64,000 nt of DNA from an uncultured Lachnospiraceae bacterium (GTDB taxonomy: Bacteria > Bacillota > Clostridia > Lachnospirales > Lachnospiraceae), in assembly GCA_910588125.1 (NCBI GenBank), contig CAJUPI010000005.1, positions 1 through 64,000 of the forward strand. The letters are read 5' to 3'. How positions within the stretch are numbered: the stretch's first letter is position 1; each line of letters starts with the position of its first letter. Position numbers and translations under genes: made by a program. The notes under the pieces were generated by a model. The model was given only the letters and a program-made list of their open reading frames with translations. It was not told the origin of the DNA and did no database searches. Below are positions 55,358-64,000 of this stretch, in pieces.

Positions 55358-56740
55358 CTATAACCGCTCTCCTTTCTGTAACTTACTGAAAATTCGCCCC
55401 AACATAATCACTGCTGCCACTGCCAGCACAAACTCCGCCGTAAATTGGGCATAAGCCAGTCCATAAAGAGGAAACAGAAAATTCAACACATATAATGCCG
55501 GGATCTCCAAAGCAATTTTTCTTAACAAAGCAAACATCAACGCTGCTTTCCCCAGCCCGATTGCCTGAAACACACCTACTGCCAAAAAATCAATACAAAT
55601 AAAAGGAATTCCCAGGCAGAACCCTCTCAAAAATCTGGTTCCATAAGCAATGATCGCCTCGTTCTTCATAAACGCCCCGACCAGTGCTCCCGCCCCAAAA
55701 TAATAAAACAGACTGACTACGACCAGAGAAGGAACCATAAGCTTCACCACAAAGAAAATACTCTCTTTCATCCGCCTAATATTCCCGCTGGCATAATTAT
55801 AGCTGATCAATGGCATAATTCCCTGAGAAAATCCCAATGCCACCTGCATCGGCACCATGTTGATCTTTTGGGTGATTCCCATGGCCGCCACCGCGTCGGC
55901 ACCATAGGAAGAGGTAAAGTTGTTGAGGATAGTCATTCCTGTCACATTCAGGAGATTCTGAATTGACGCCGGAATCCCCACCCCGCAAATTCCCAAAATA
56001 ATCGCCATTTGAAAACTGAATTTATGCGGCAACACACAGACAAAGGTGGTCTTCCGCTTCGCATACAATAAAACAAAAAAATACAGACAAGCCACGCAAT
56101 TAGACAAAAAGGTAGCTAATCCCGCGCCGGCTGCTCCCATATTCAATCCCTGCGGCAGGATAAAAATCGGATCCAGAATAATGTTCAGAATGCAGCCACT
56201 CATAGTCCCCACACTGGCATGCAGAGAAGCCCCTTCCGATCGCACCATATATGCCAGGACCACATTAAGAATAGCAGGAGCCGCCCCACATATCACCGTC
56301 CAATGGAGATATTCTCCTGTTGCCACGATAGTATTTCCGTCTGCTCCCAAAAGCATCAGCAAAGGCTGGCGAAATACCAGGCACAAAAAAGAAAATAAAA
56401 TACCGCTAAAAAGGGCACAATAAAAGCCAAAGGCAGAGCTTCGGCGAACTGTTTCATAATCCTTTCTTCCCAGGGCGCGGCTCATCATGCTGGAAGTGCC
56501 CACACCGAATAAATTATTAACCGCATTAAAGGCTAAAAGCACCGGCGATGCCAAGGCAACTGCCGCATTCTGTATCGGATCGTTGATCATCCCTACAAAA
56601 TATGTGTCTGCCATATTATAGATCACCATTACCAGAGAGCTCAAGATCGTGGGGATCGCCAGCTTTGCCACTGCCCGAGGAATCGGAATCCTTTCAAACA
56701 AATCAACTTTTTCGTTTTGTTCCTGCCCGTTTTTTTCCAT
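55358..56740 (-). CDS. MATE family efflux transporter 2
   Basis: A 460-residue protein with 12 helices. It has PRAVAKLAIPTILSSLVMVI at the first helix, YNMADTYFVG, GVGTSSMMSRALG, and GITQKINMVPMQVALGFSQG in the second half. I chose the ATG at 56740, with AGGAGG 7 nt upstream; the frame runs 69 codons further without a ribosome site. It is in an operon with the threonine aldolase gene and possibly with the HAD gene, 166 nt upstream. Confidence 0.95.
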   Translation of the reverse strand: MEKNGQEQNEKVDLFERIPIPRAVAKLAIPTILSSLVMVIYNMADTYFVGMINDPIQNAAVALASPVLLAFNAVNNLFGVGTSSMMSRALGRKDYETVRRSSAFGFYCALFSGILFSFLCLVFRQPLLMLLGADGNTIVATGEYLHWTVICGAAPAILNVVLAYMVRSEGASLHASVGTMSGCILNIILDPIFILPQGLNMGAAGAGLATFLSNCVACLYFFVLLYAKRKTTFVCVLPHKFSFQMAIILGICGVGIPASIQNLLNVTGMTILNNFTSSYGADAVAAMGITQKINMVPMQVALGFSQGIMPLISYNYASGNIRRMKESIFFVVKLMVPSLVVVSLFYYFGAGALVGAFMKNEAIIAYGTRFLRGFCLGIPFICIDFLAVGVFQAIGLGKAALMFALLRKIALEIPALYVLNFLFPLYGLAYAQFTAEFVLAVAAVIMLGRIFSKLQKGERL

Positions 56741-56906
56741 AGCAAAACCTCCTGACTTCCTATAATATAACTTATCGGAACACGCTTCTGTTCCGAATAA
56801 AAGGCGCGTTCTTTGCGCCGTAAATCTAATTACAAGGTCTGCGAGGCGGTTCCTGTAATATAAAGACCATTCTATCATGTTCCCCAATAGAAGACAAGAT
56901 TTTCTC

Positions 56907-57698
56907 TCAAACCAGTCCCAGCTTTTGCATCGCCCAGGCAATCCCATCGTCCTCCACAGTCTTTGTCACGAAAGTGGCAAATGGCTCTAGCACCTTATCG
57001 TGACAGCCCATCAGGACAGCATTTTTTGCATACTCAAACATTGCCAAATCATTGCTGCTGTCGCCAAATACATAAGCATTCCCTTTTTCAATTCCGTAGT
57101 GCTTTAACACCCAGGCAATCGCTGTCGCCTTGGTAAAACCTGCCGGAACACATTCATAAAAATCATTTCCCCTGTCTATCACATCAATATCCGGTGACAA
57201 AAATCGAAAGAATCCGTCCCTGTCACTGTTGTTATCTGCAAAAACACAGAATTTATCAAATTCCAGAGTTTCATCCTCCCAGAGTTCATCTGACAAAACA
57301 CTCCTTCCCATCACCCCGTCCCGTAACTGGTTCATGGCGGTTATCCAGGAACGCTCCTTGCGTACAACCAGACGCTCTGTGCTTTCCAGGATTCCATCAA
57401 AGCCATATCCCACCATCGCTTTGCGGATTTGCAACCCCCGCTCCCGCCCGATTCTGTTTTGAAAAATCACCACGCCATGTTCCACCACACAAGTACCACA
57501 GCCACACAAAAGGCCGTCACATTCCACCATTGCTTCGATATCACCCAAAAACGCATACGTCCGCCCTGAATTAATAAATACCAGATTTCCGGCTCTTCGG
57601 GAAGCTGCCAGAGCCTCCAGGGCGCTATCCGGAATCTTGTGAGTGATTTCACTCAGCAAAGTTCCGTCCACATCAAAAAACAATGCTTTTCTTTCCAT
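56907..57698 (-). CDS. HAD superfamily Cof-type phosphatase
   Basis: A 263-residue hydrolase with the C2B cap of the Cof/YbiV group. It shows FFDVDGTLL (nucleophile Asp9), VFINSGRTYA, the KATAIAWVLKHY lysine, and GDSSNDLAMFEYA (metal-binding aspartates). These enzymes dephosphorylate sugar or cofactor phosphates with broad specificity. AGGGAACAG precedes the ATG. It is likely monocistronic, with no terminator seen before MATE 2. Confidence 0.93.
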   Translation of the reverse strand: MERKALFFDVDGTLLSEITHKIPDSALEALAASRRAGNLVFINSGRTYAFLGDIEAMVECDGLLCGCGTCVVEHGVVIFQNRIGRERGLQIRKAMVGYGFDGILESTERLVVRKERSWITAMNQLRDGVMGRSVLSDELWEDETLEFDKFCVFADNNSDRDGFFRFLSPDIDVIDRGNDFYECVPAGFTKATAIAWVLKHYGIEKGNAYVFGDSSNDLAMFEYAKNAVLMGCHDKVLEPFATFVTKTVEDDGIAWAMQKLGLV

Positions 57699-57875
57699 AT
57701 CTGTTCCCTCTCATCTTTTCATTTACAGAGGGTATTTTATCCCATAAGTTTCTTTTACGCAAGAGGATCCCGCAATCATAATTTATTCATCATAATTCAG
57801 TTGACACCATTCTCTGGTTGTGCTAAACTAAATTCCAGATTTTACCGGCTGTTTCTTGCCACCGGGTAAGGAATA

Positions 57876-57928
57876 AAGCGTCAGGCTTTCTATCATTAGG
57901 TCGCAGAAGATAGAAAGCCCGACGCTTA
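57876..57928. terminator. Long hairpin upstream of the HAD gene
   Basis: AAGCGTC and GGCTTTCTATC pair with GATAGAAAGCC and GACGCTT across a 13-16-base loop, interrupted by one A/C mismatch. It lies between two divergent genes, so no obvious transcript ends here; it may mark a lost gene or belong to repeat sequence next to the family-1 element. Confidence 0.5.
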
Positions 57929-57967
57929 TTATTTTGTAGCAGTCCCGTTAAATCACAATGCCTGTAC

Positions 57968-58277
57968 CAATGTCATTAAGTTTAGCTCTGAAAATACTCA
58001 GCCATGGAACAAGGAGCGGGAAGCGGCGGGAAAGGGTCTGATGGTTTTGACTTTGCAGGGATTTAGAAGTCCTTAAATCCCTGAGTTTTGCCTGGAAACG
58101 AAAATCCACTCTGTCTGAGCGAAGCGAGTTTGGGGATTTTCGTTTCGTTTTTCGCAAAAATCAGAGATTTTAGGAATTCTTGATCCTGAAACCAGAAAAA
58201 GAGGCAGATCCTTTCCGGCCGCTTCCCGCTCCTTTTTCCACGACATACCTTCTGAGAAAATTAACTAAATGACATTG
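57968..58277. mobile_element. Repeat family 1, complete MITE-like element (copy 2)
   Basis: A 310-bp element bounded by perfect inverted ends CAATGTCATT and AATGACATTG and flanked by direct repeats TGCCTGTAC (57959-57967 and 58278-58286), a 9-bp target duplication. The arms hold GGAGCGGGAAGCGGC and its complement, and the centre the GAAACGAAAATCC/GGATTTTCGTTTC hairpin. It ends 33 bp before the start codon of MATE transporter 3, so that gene's promoter must lie in the element or in the short stretch behind it. Confidence 0.88.
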
Positions 58278-58310
58278 TGCCTGTACAATTATCTTTTCGG
58301 AGGAACCCTT

Positions 58311-59630
58311 ATGCATGCACAATCCTGTCTCAAGGAATTCTTAAAATATACTGTCTTAAATATCACCGGAATGATCGGCCTTTCCTGCTACATTTTAGCA
58401 GACACCTTTTTTGTCTCCCAAGGTCTCGGGACTGCGGGCCTGGCAGCCCTGAACCTGGCTATTCCTATTTTTAGCTTCATCCATGGCTGCGGGCTGATGT
58501 TAGGAATGGGGGGTGCCACCTGGTATTCCATCTTTCGCGCGCAAAAATCCCAGGATAAATGCGATCAAATCTTTACCCACATGCTTTTGACTACTCTGGC
58601 AGCTGCCGGATTGTTTGTTTTTGCCGGACTGTTTTTGTCTGCCACTCTGACGCGGCTTTTGGGCGCCGATGCGGAAACCATGAGCATGACCCACACTTAC
58701 TTACAGGTGCTTTTACTGTTTTCCCCGGCTTTTATGCTAAATGATCTTTTGACCTGTTTTGTCAGAAATGACGGCAATCCTCGTCTGTCCATGTTGTCCA
58801 TGCTACTGGGAAGCTTATCCAACATCGTCCTGGATTACCTTTTTATCTTTCCTTTACATATGGGAATTCTCGGTGCTGTACTGGCCACTGGCGCCGCCCC
58901 TCTCACCGGCATCTCCATCCTGTCCATACATTGGATAAAAAAACAGAATGGTTTTCATATTCGAAAAGGGCGGTTTCATATGAAAATCATCCTGTCTGGC
59001 TTTAAGCTTGGCTTTTCCTCCTTAATTACGGAGATATCTTCCGGATTCGTAATTATTGTTTTTAATGCAATCATACTGGGGCTGACCGGCAATATCGGGG
59101 TGGCTGCTTATGGGGTAATCGCCAATCTTTCTCTGGTAGTCGTCGCTATCTATACCGGAGTCGCTCAGGGAATGCAGCCCCTGGCTAGTCAGGCATATGG
59201 AAGAGGTGACAAAAAATATCTCTGCCGTCTTCTTCAATATGGTCTGATCAGTGTGCTGTCTCTTTCTGTTGTCATATACATAACGCTTTTTTCCTTTGCC
59301 ACCCCTGTTGTTCATGTCTTTAACAGTGAAGGAAATGCTCTGCTGCAGCAAATCGCCATACCTGGCCTGAAGCTGTATTTTACGGCCATCCCATTTGCCG
59401 GGATCAACATTGTACTCACCCTCTTTTTTACCTCCACAGACCGGGCTTTGCCGGCACAATTAATCTCCATTGCCCGCGGCTTTGCCCTGATTATCCCGGC
59501 CGCAGTCATATTGTCTGCCATAGCTGGAATGACCGGTGTATGGCTGGCGTTTCTTCTGGCAGAAAGTGTCGTATTCGTCTTGGGCGTCATATGTCTGATT
59601 GTCAATCGAAAAATAATTACGGAGTGCTGA
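58311..59630 (+). CDS. MATE family efflux transporter 3
   Basis: A 439-residue protein with 12 helices. It shows NITGMIGLSCYILADTFFVS in the first helix, GTAGLAALNLAIPIFSFIHG, and VAAYGVIANLSLVVVAIYTG in the second half. CGGAGGAA precedes the ATG at 58311. The family-1 element lies directly upstream. The last 14 nt overlap the convergent D,D-carboxypeptidase gene. Confidence 0.95.
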   Translation: MHAQSCLKEFLKYTVLNITGMIGLSCYILADTFFVSQGLGTAGLAALNLAIPIFSFIHGCGLMLGMGGATWYSIFRAQKSQDKCDQIFTHMLLTTLAAAGLFVFAGLFLSATLTRLLGADAETMSMTHTYLQVLLLFSPAFMLNDLLTCFVRNDGNPRLSMLSMLLGSLSNIVLDYLFIFPLHMGILGAVLATGAAPLTGISILSIHWIKKQNGFHIRKGRFHMKIILSGFKLGFSSLITEISSGFVIIVFNAIILGLTGNIGVAAYGVIANLSLVVVAIYTGVAQGMQPLASQAYGRGDKKYLCRLLQYGLISVLSLSVVIYITLFSFATPVVHVFNSEGNALLQQIAIPGLKLYFTAIPFAGINIVLTLFFTSTDRALPAQLISIARGFALIIPAAVILSAIAGMTGVWLAFLLAESVVFVLGVICLIVNRKIITEC

Positions 59631-60924
59631 GCTGATGGGACATCATCCATGTCCCCATCACCTTTTTCAGATAATCCCGGTAACCGGCCTTTTCCACCTG
59701 GCCATCGGACAGAATCTCCACTTCTCCCAGAGCCTTGCCTCCCAACTCATATCGCAGCACTCCTACGGTATCGCCAGGCATTACCGGCGCCTCCAAATAT
59801 TCCGGCAGCATAAGGTTTTTTTCTATTGTCTGGAAGTCTTCGCCGTCCACTCCCAAATAAGAAAATCCGCTCCGGTATTTTAGCGGTACGCTTTCCGTCA
59901 CCCCGTTTTGTACCGGCAGCTCGGGCAGAACCGGCATCTCATGATCCTCATAAAGCTTGCAGTTGGCATATCCATAATTAAGCAACGTCTGGGCATCCGC
60001 AAAACGGGCCTTATAATCCGGTGCTGCCATGATTGAAGCAATCAGCCGCACCCCATCCTTTTCTGCTGTGGCTGACAGGCAATATTTTGCCAGCGAGGTA
60101 GACCCCGTCTTTAATCCGGTTACCTGAAAATTCGTTGCCATTTTCAACAGCTTATTGGTGTTGGACAATCCAAATTCTTTTGTCCCCTGTTTCGTCACAT
60201 GAGTGATATTCTCCATCCAGATTGTTGAATAGTTATGTATTTGCGGATATTTCGTGATCAGCTCCCGAGACATAATAGCAATATCCCTGGCAGTTGTCAC
60301 ATGCGTCGCCGAATCCGTCAAGCCGCAGCAGTCCTCAAAATGAGTCCCTGTCATCCCCAATCCGGCCGCCCGTTCATTCATCTGCTTTACAAATTCGCCC
60401 TCGGTCCCTGCGATATATTCTGCCATAGCCACTGAGGCATCATTGCCAGAAGCAATTACGATACATTTGATCATCGTTTCAACTGTCTGTACCTCTCCCT
60501 CCTCCAAAAACACCTGAGAGCCTCCCATAGATTTTGCATAAGCACTGGTCACCACCTCATCCGTCATTTTTATCCTGCCCGAATCAATGGCATCAAAAAT
60601 CAGAATCAATGTCATAATCTTGGTAATACTGGCCGGACGCCGCTGTTTATCCGCATCCTTTTCATAAATCACTTTGCCGGTGGAGGCCTCCATAAGAACC
60701 GCACTGGGCGCCGCAATCTCCGGTCCGGAAGCCGGGCTTTCTGCCCCGGTTGCCGGATTCTTTGCTTCGGTTTCCGGATTCTCTGCCTCCACAGCCATCC
60801 CTCCGGCTGATGCCTCCGTCCCTTCTTCCTGAAAATTTCCCAGAATCACCGGTTCCGGCCCCGCCATTTTAGGAGGCGTAAATAATAAACTTCCCGTACA
60901 TAAAGCAATCAAAATCCTCTTCAT
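59617..60924 (-). CDS. dacF: D-alanyl-D-alanine carboxypeptidase (PBP5/6, DacF type)
   Basis: Removes the terminal D-Ala of peptidoglycan stem peptides. The 435 residues have an N-terminal signal sequence, a Glu/Pro/Ala-rich linker (~32-70), the serine peptidase domain with catalytic Ser99-x-x-Lys102 (ASITK), Ser159-Gly-Asn161 and Lys272-Thr-Gly274, and the C-terminal PBP5 beta domain (~330-410) with a membrane-associating end. Related to sporulation DacF and DacB forms; the symbol is the best match by type. GAGGGACG precedes the ATG. Confidence 0.92.
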   Translation of the reverse strand: MKRILIALCTGSLLFTPPKMAGPEPVILGNFQEEGTEASAGGMAVEAENPETEAKNPATGAESPASGPEIAAPSAVLMEASTGKVIYEKDADKQRRPASITKIMTLILIFDAIDSGRIKMTDEVVTSAYAKSMGGSQVFLEEGEVQTVETMIKCIVIASGNDASVAMAEYIAGTEGEFVKQMNERAAGLGMTGTHFEDCCGLTDSATHVTTARDIAIMSRELITKYPQIHNYSTIWMENITHVTKQGTKEFGLSNTNKLLKMATNFQVTGLKTGSTSLAKYCLSATAEKDGVRLIASIMAAPDYKARFADAQTLLNYGYANCKLYEDHEMPVLPELPVQNGVTESVPLKYRSGFSYLGVDGEDFQTIEKNLMLPEYLEAPVMPGDTVGVLRYELGGKALGEVEILSDGQVEKAGYRDYLKKVMGTWMMSHQLSTP

Positions 60925-61071
60925 ATCGTCCCTCAGTTCATTCTGCTATATATTAATGTATGGCTATTTTTACAATTCTATGTTATATTATATTAGGGAG
61001 TAATAATAAACCTGATATTCGATATTTTCCCTTCCAAATTCAAATCAAATATCTCATCAATGGAGTTCGAT

Positions 61072-62502
61072 ATGGACAGATACGAATATGACTCAAATCA
61101 TCTTTGGATTCAGCATCGAATACGGCGCCAGAAGCAACAGCGGCTGATCATTGCAGTCAGCTGCTTTCTATTGGCCGGCGCCTGTGCTGCCAGCGCCTTT
61201 CTTCTTCAGAAAAAACAGGGGAATTCTCCTACGGATGCTACCAGGACTCCGATTATTATTGAAGTTCCATCCCCTGGCAATACAAATATTGAGGACAATT
61301 CTGATTCCGTAATCATCGTCGATTCCCCGGCCGGCCAATTGCTGGCCGAGGCCGATATCATTGCCGCCGGGTATGACTATGATCGCGCGATTGAATTGTT
61401 ACAGTCCAGCGAATTTGCCTCCGAACCATCCGTAACCGAGGCGATCGCTTCTTACGAAGCCACTCGCGCCTCACTGGTCAAGGCCAAAATTGGCGAAGTC
61501 ACTCATATCTTTTTCCACTCCATCGTCATGGACAACAGTAAGGCTTTTGACGGCGACAGTGACATGGATGGCTACAATCAAGTCATGACCACTGCCAGTG
61601 AATTCGAAAAGATTCTTCAGACTATGTATGACAAGGGATATGTGCTGGTACGTATGCATGATCTGGCTTATGAAACTACGGATGAAAACGGTAATTCCGT
61701 TATGAAGCCGGGTACCATCCTGCTGCCAGAAGGAAAGATCCCTTTTGTCATGTCTCAGGATGATGTATGCTACTATCCCTATATGAACGGCGACGGCTTT
61801 GCTACCCGCATGATCGTGGGAGAAGACGGAAAACCTACTTGTGAGATGAAAATTGATGAAGACACTACCCTGGTCGGATCCTATGACCTTGTCCCGCTAT
61901 TAGAAGATTTTATTCAGGAGCATCCGGATTTTTCCTACAAGGGCGCCCGGGCTGTGATTGCTTTCACCGGCTACGAAGGCATCCTTGGCTATCGGACCTC
62001 TGACAAGTACGCAAATTCCGAAACCTACGAACAAGATCGCCAGGAAGCTGCCCGCGTCGCTCAGTGCCTGAAAGACAATGGCTGGGAGCTAGCCTCCCAC
62101 AGCTGGGGACATTTGATGATGGGTGAGATTGAAATGGATCGTTTCCGCACAGATACCGATAAATGGGAAGAACAGGTTGACAGTCTGATTGGCCCTATCG
62201 ACATCATTCTTTACCCTTTTGGCAATGATATCAATGACTGGCATCCCTACACCTTTGAAAATGAACGATTTTCCTATCTGTATCATGCCGGATTTCGCTA
62301 TTTCTGTAATGTAGATTCAAACAGGTACTGGCTCCAGATCGGTGATAACTATCTGCGACAGGGCCGGCGTAATCTGGATGGTTACCGGATGTGGAAGGAC
62401 ATAACCGCCGAAAGCGAAGGACGGGAACGCAAGCTGTCAGATCTCTTCCGTGCCGAAGATATTTTTGATTCCGACCGTCCCACCCCCGTTCCCGAAATGT
62501 AA
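61072..62502 (+). CDS. Membrane-anchored polysaccharide deacetylase
   Basis: A 476-residue protein with one N-terminal membrane helix (~25-45), a Ser/Pro/Asp-rich stretch, a helical region, and a NodB-type domain in the C-terminal two thirds. It shows MSQDDVCYY (metal-binding Asp), ASHSWGHLMMG (HxxxH-like His pair) and IILYPFGNDINDW. It probably removes acetyl groups from wall polysaccharide or peptidoglycan outside the cell. GGAG lies 6 nt before the ATG at 61072; an ATG four codons earlier is part of that site. Confidence 0.88.
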   Translation: MDRYEYDSNHLWIQHRIRRQKQQRLIIAVSCFLLAGACAASAFLLQKKQGNSPTDATRTPIIIEVPSPGNTNIEDNSDSVIIVDSPAGQLLAEADIIAAGYDYDRAIELLQSSEFASEPSVTEAIASYEATRASLVKAKIGEVTHIFFHSIVMDNSKAFDGDSDMDGYNQVMTTASEFEKILQTMYDKGYVLVRMHDLAYETTDENGNSVMKPGTILLPEGKIPFVMSQDDVCYYPYMNGDGFATRMIVGEDGKPTCEMKIDEDTTLVGSYDLVPLLEDFIQEHPDFSYKGARAVIAFTGYEGILGYRTSDKYANSETYEQDRQEAARVAQCLKDNGWELASHSWGHLMMGEIEMDRFRTDTDKWEEQVDSLIGPIDIILYPFGNDINDWHPYTFENERFSYLYHAGFRYFCNVDSNRYWLQIGDNYLRQGRRNLDGYRMWKDITAESEGRERKLSDLFRAEDIFDSDRPTPVPEM

Positions 62503-62523
62503 CATGAGGACATTGCAAAATCC

Positions 62524-62645
62524 ATGTCAATCCGTTGATTTTTTTAAGGTACGCCTTGGAGGAAGGAGCGGGAGGCCGGGCGATCTGTCGAGAAGCCTCC
62601 CGCTCCTTCCTCCAAGGCTGAATATTCTCAGGAACAAATTTAATG
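62524..62645. repeat. Short, inverted member of repeat family 1 with perfect 24-bp stem
   Basis: The outer parts match family 1 in opposite orientation (GTCAATCCGTTGATTTTTT at left; GAATATTCTCAGGAACAAAT at right). The arms are a perfect 24-bp inverted repeat (62553-62576 with 62595-62618, GCCTTGGAGGAAGGAGCGG and so on) around an 18-base loop; the centre of the element is missing. It lies between convergent genes and can act as a stem for both transcripts, without a T-run. Confidence 0.7.
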
Positions 62646-62654
62646 GCTTTTTGG

Positions 62655-63434
62655 CTATTCTCTCTCCCCTTCTCTAACCATGTATGTCTGATATCCATAA
62701 TTGCGCAGCATCTGTTCCATTCGTGCTGCATTATCCAGATTTAAAAACGCCCCTGCCCGGACTTTATATATCCCGTCATCCATAACGATAAATGCTGGGA
62801 AATTCTGTTCACGAAGCTGCCTTTCCAGCCTTTCTGCCGGTTCCCGATCGGGAAAAGCTCCTACCTGGATTTGATAATACTCCGGTCCCTTTTCCTCTTC
62901 CCGTACGGTTTCTAGAATCCCGTCGGCAATCGCCTGCGCGATCTGATAAAAATTACGGTCAAACATCTGATTATCCACCGGATTGTCCAGAAACCCTGCT
63001 TCTACCAGCACCGCGGGCATCTGAGTCCGGCGCAGCACGATGATCCCCGGCCGTTCGATCACTCCCAGATCGGCAAATCCGGTTTTGTTCATGGCCCGAT
63101 TGATATTCTCAGCCATCAGTCCTGCCACCCCATCATTCTCATATACCAGGCTCTGGGCTCCTGAGGCCGACCCCGGCACAGGCATGGCATTCCGATGAAT
63201 TGACAAAAAATAATCTGCACCCGATCGATTGGCAATCTGTGCTTTTTCCAGAGGCGTCTGATAGACATCCGTCACTCTCGTATACATCACATCCATGCCG
63301 TTTCTACTCAAAATCTCTCCTACTGCCAGCGCCAGCCGTAAAGTATCATCCTTTTCCCGGCGCCCCTGGTACACAGCGCCCGGCTCGTCACCGCCGTGTC
63401 CCGCATCAATCACAATACGTCTTGTTTCTGCCAA
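62655..63434 (-). CDS. N-acetylmuramoyl-L-alanine amidase with SPOR domain (TTG start)
   Basis: Cleaves the bond between MurNAc and the stem peptide. The Amidase_3 domain (~1-180) keeps its zinc ligands: His in IDAGHGG, Glu in RREKDD, His in SIHRNAM, and the catalytic Glu in VEAGFLDN. A C-terminal SPOR domain (~190-259; YYQIQVGAFPDREPAERL) binds denuded glycan at division sites. No signal peptide is visible. I propose the TTG at 63434 because AAGGAG lies 8 nt upstream; a GTG six codons earlier has no ribosome site. Confidence 0.88.
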   Translation of the reverse strand: MAETRRIVIDAGHGGDEPGAVYQGRREKDDTLRLALAVGEILSRNGMDVMYTRVTDVYQTPLEKAQIANRSGADYFLSIHRNAMPVPGSASGAQSLVYENDGVAGLMAENINRAMNKTGFADLGVIERPGIIVLRRTQMPAVLVEAGFLDNPVDNQMFDRNFYQIAQAIADGILETVREEEKGPEYYQIQVGAFPDREPAERLERQLREQNFPAFIVMDDGIYKVRAGAFLNLDNAARMEQMLRNYGYQTYMVREGERE

Positions 63435-63533
63435 AATAAAAACTCCTTCCACACACTGCTCTGTTAATACAGTATGTAAAAGAAGCCTGTCCGTTGCCTG
63501 TTCTCACTCTGTCATTGCTTTGCTCCGTAACTC

Positions 63534-63971
63534 TCACTCGTCCAATCCGATTCCCCGCGGCCCTACATGAGTGGAAAAAACAATCTGAGTATTGGTCTTA
63601 CCGAACTTCTGAAGCTGGCCGATAAAGTTGTCTAACTCCATGGTGCTCTGAAATGCCACCTTCATCAGCATGGAGTAATCTCCGGTTACACAGCAGCATT
63701 CCAGCACATTGGGGATATGCTCCGCATAATCATAAAATTTAGGCTTGTCTTCTGGCACCACATTGAGGTTTATAAATGCAATGATGTGATATCCCAGCTT
63801 AATCGGATCCACCTGTGCATGATAGCCGGAAATCACCCCGTCCTTTTCCATCTTTTCGATCCGTGCCGATACTGCCGGCGAGGAAAGAAACGTGCTCTCG
63901 GCAATTGTCTTCAAGGATGTCCTGGCATTTCCCTGTAATAATTTTAATATTCTTCTATCTATATTATCCAT
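63534..63971 (-). CDS. Lrp/AsnC family transcriptional regulator
   Basis: A 145-residue regulator. It has an N-terminal helix-turn-helix (RILKLLQGNARTSLKTIAES, SSPAVSARIEKMEKDGVI) and a C-terminal RAM ligand domain (YHIIAFINLNV, CVTGDYSMLMKVA). Lrp/AsnC proteins sense amino acids. GGAGG lies 4 nt before the ATG at 63971; a longer frame to 63998 has none. Its target is not evident in the window. Confidence 0.93.
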   Translation of the reverse strand: MDNIDRRILKLLQGNARTSLKTIAESTFLSSPAVSARIEKMEKDGVISGYHAQVDPIKLGYHIIAFINLNVVPEDKPKFYDYAEHIPNVLECCCVTGDYSMLMKVAFQSTMELDNFIGQLQKFGKTNTQIVFSTHVGPRGIGLDE

Positions 63972-64000
63972 AATCCCTCCATCCTGGTAACCCTTCAAAC

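Overview
The window reads as chromosomal DNA of an anaerobic, medium-GC Clostridia bacterium, most likely a Lachnospiraceae. The grounds are an Rnf complex in the order C-D-G-E-A-B, an oxygen-sensitive class III ribonucleotide reductase, an HrcA/CIRCE-controlled dnaK operon, a T-box leader on an AspRS-GatCAB operon, PadR and 3D-domain proteins, and strong AGGAGG-type ribosome binding sites. I cannot resolve the genus. I see no tRNA, rRNA, CRISPR array, prophage or intact transposase gene.

Layout. 1-6.7 kb: minus-strand genes, comprising a PadR/HAAS/membrane-protein operon, two tandem zinc-ribbon/transmembrane/leucine-rich proteins, a lipoprotein and a 57-residue BFD-type 2Fe-2S protein. 6.8-16.2 kb (plus): a DUF362 ferredoxin-like protein, nrdD behind a promoter with two NrdR boxes, then a 1165-residue TPR protein with a degenerate J domain and its own Hsp70, preceded by two 150-bp tandem units. 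16.2-23.5 kb (minus): YitT, an ElyC/SanA-like protein and a three-gene phosphorelay (REC-HD-GYP-GGDEF, Hpt, hybrid kinase). 23.7-28.8 kb: rnfCDGEAB. 29.5-34.5 kb: hrcA-grpE-dnaK-dnaJ. 34.7-36.5 kb: two secreted 3D-domain proteins. 36.5-42.7 kb: argH, YfhO, GtrA and an aminotransferase. 42.9-47.9 kb: T-box, aspS, gatC, gatA, gatB. 48-50.7 kb: a polar amino acid ABC importer. 50.8-59.6 kb: a short cis-prenyltransferase, three MATE transporters, an orphan solute-binding lipoprotein, a threonine aldolase and a HAD phosphatase. 59.6-64 kb: a D,D-carboxypeptidase, a polysaccharide deacetylase, an amidase with a SPOR domain, and an Lrp regulator.

How the genes work together. Rnf couples ferredoxin oxidation to NAD+ reduction and ion export. 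The non-discriminating AspRS and GatCAB together make Asn-tRNA (and possibly Gln-tRNA), and their T-box carries overlapping Asn and Glu codons. Several genes serve the cell envelope: the 3D proteins, DacF, amidase, deacetylase, ElyC-like protein, cis-prenyltransferase, and YfhO/GtrA.

The least explained material is non-coding. A palindromic ~310-bp mobile-element-like family has two complete copies with 9-bp target duplications and several fragments. A second ~180-bp palindromic family changes its arms between copies while keeping them complementary within each copy. The 150-bp tandem hairpin units in front of the TPR/Hsp70 pair are also unexplained. The best candidates for undescribed biology in proteins are the J-like TPR/Hsp70 pair, the cysteine-rich tail on RnfE, and the zinc-ribbon/LRR membrane pair.
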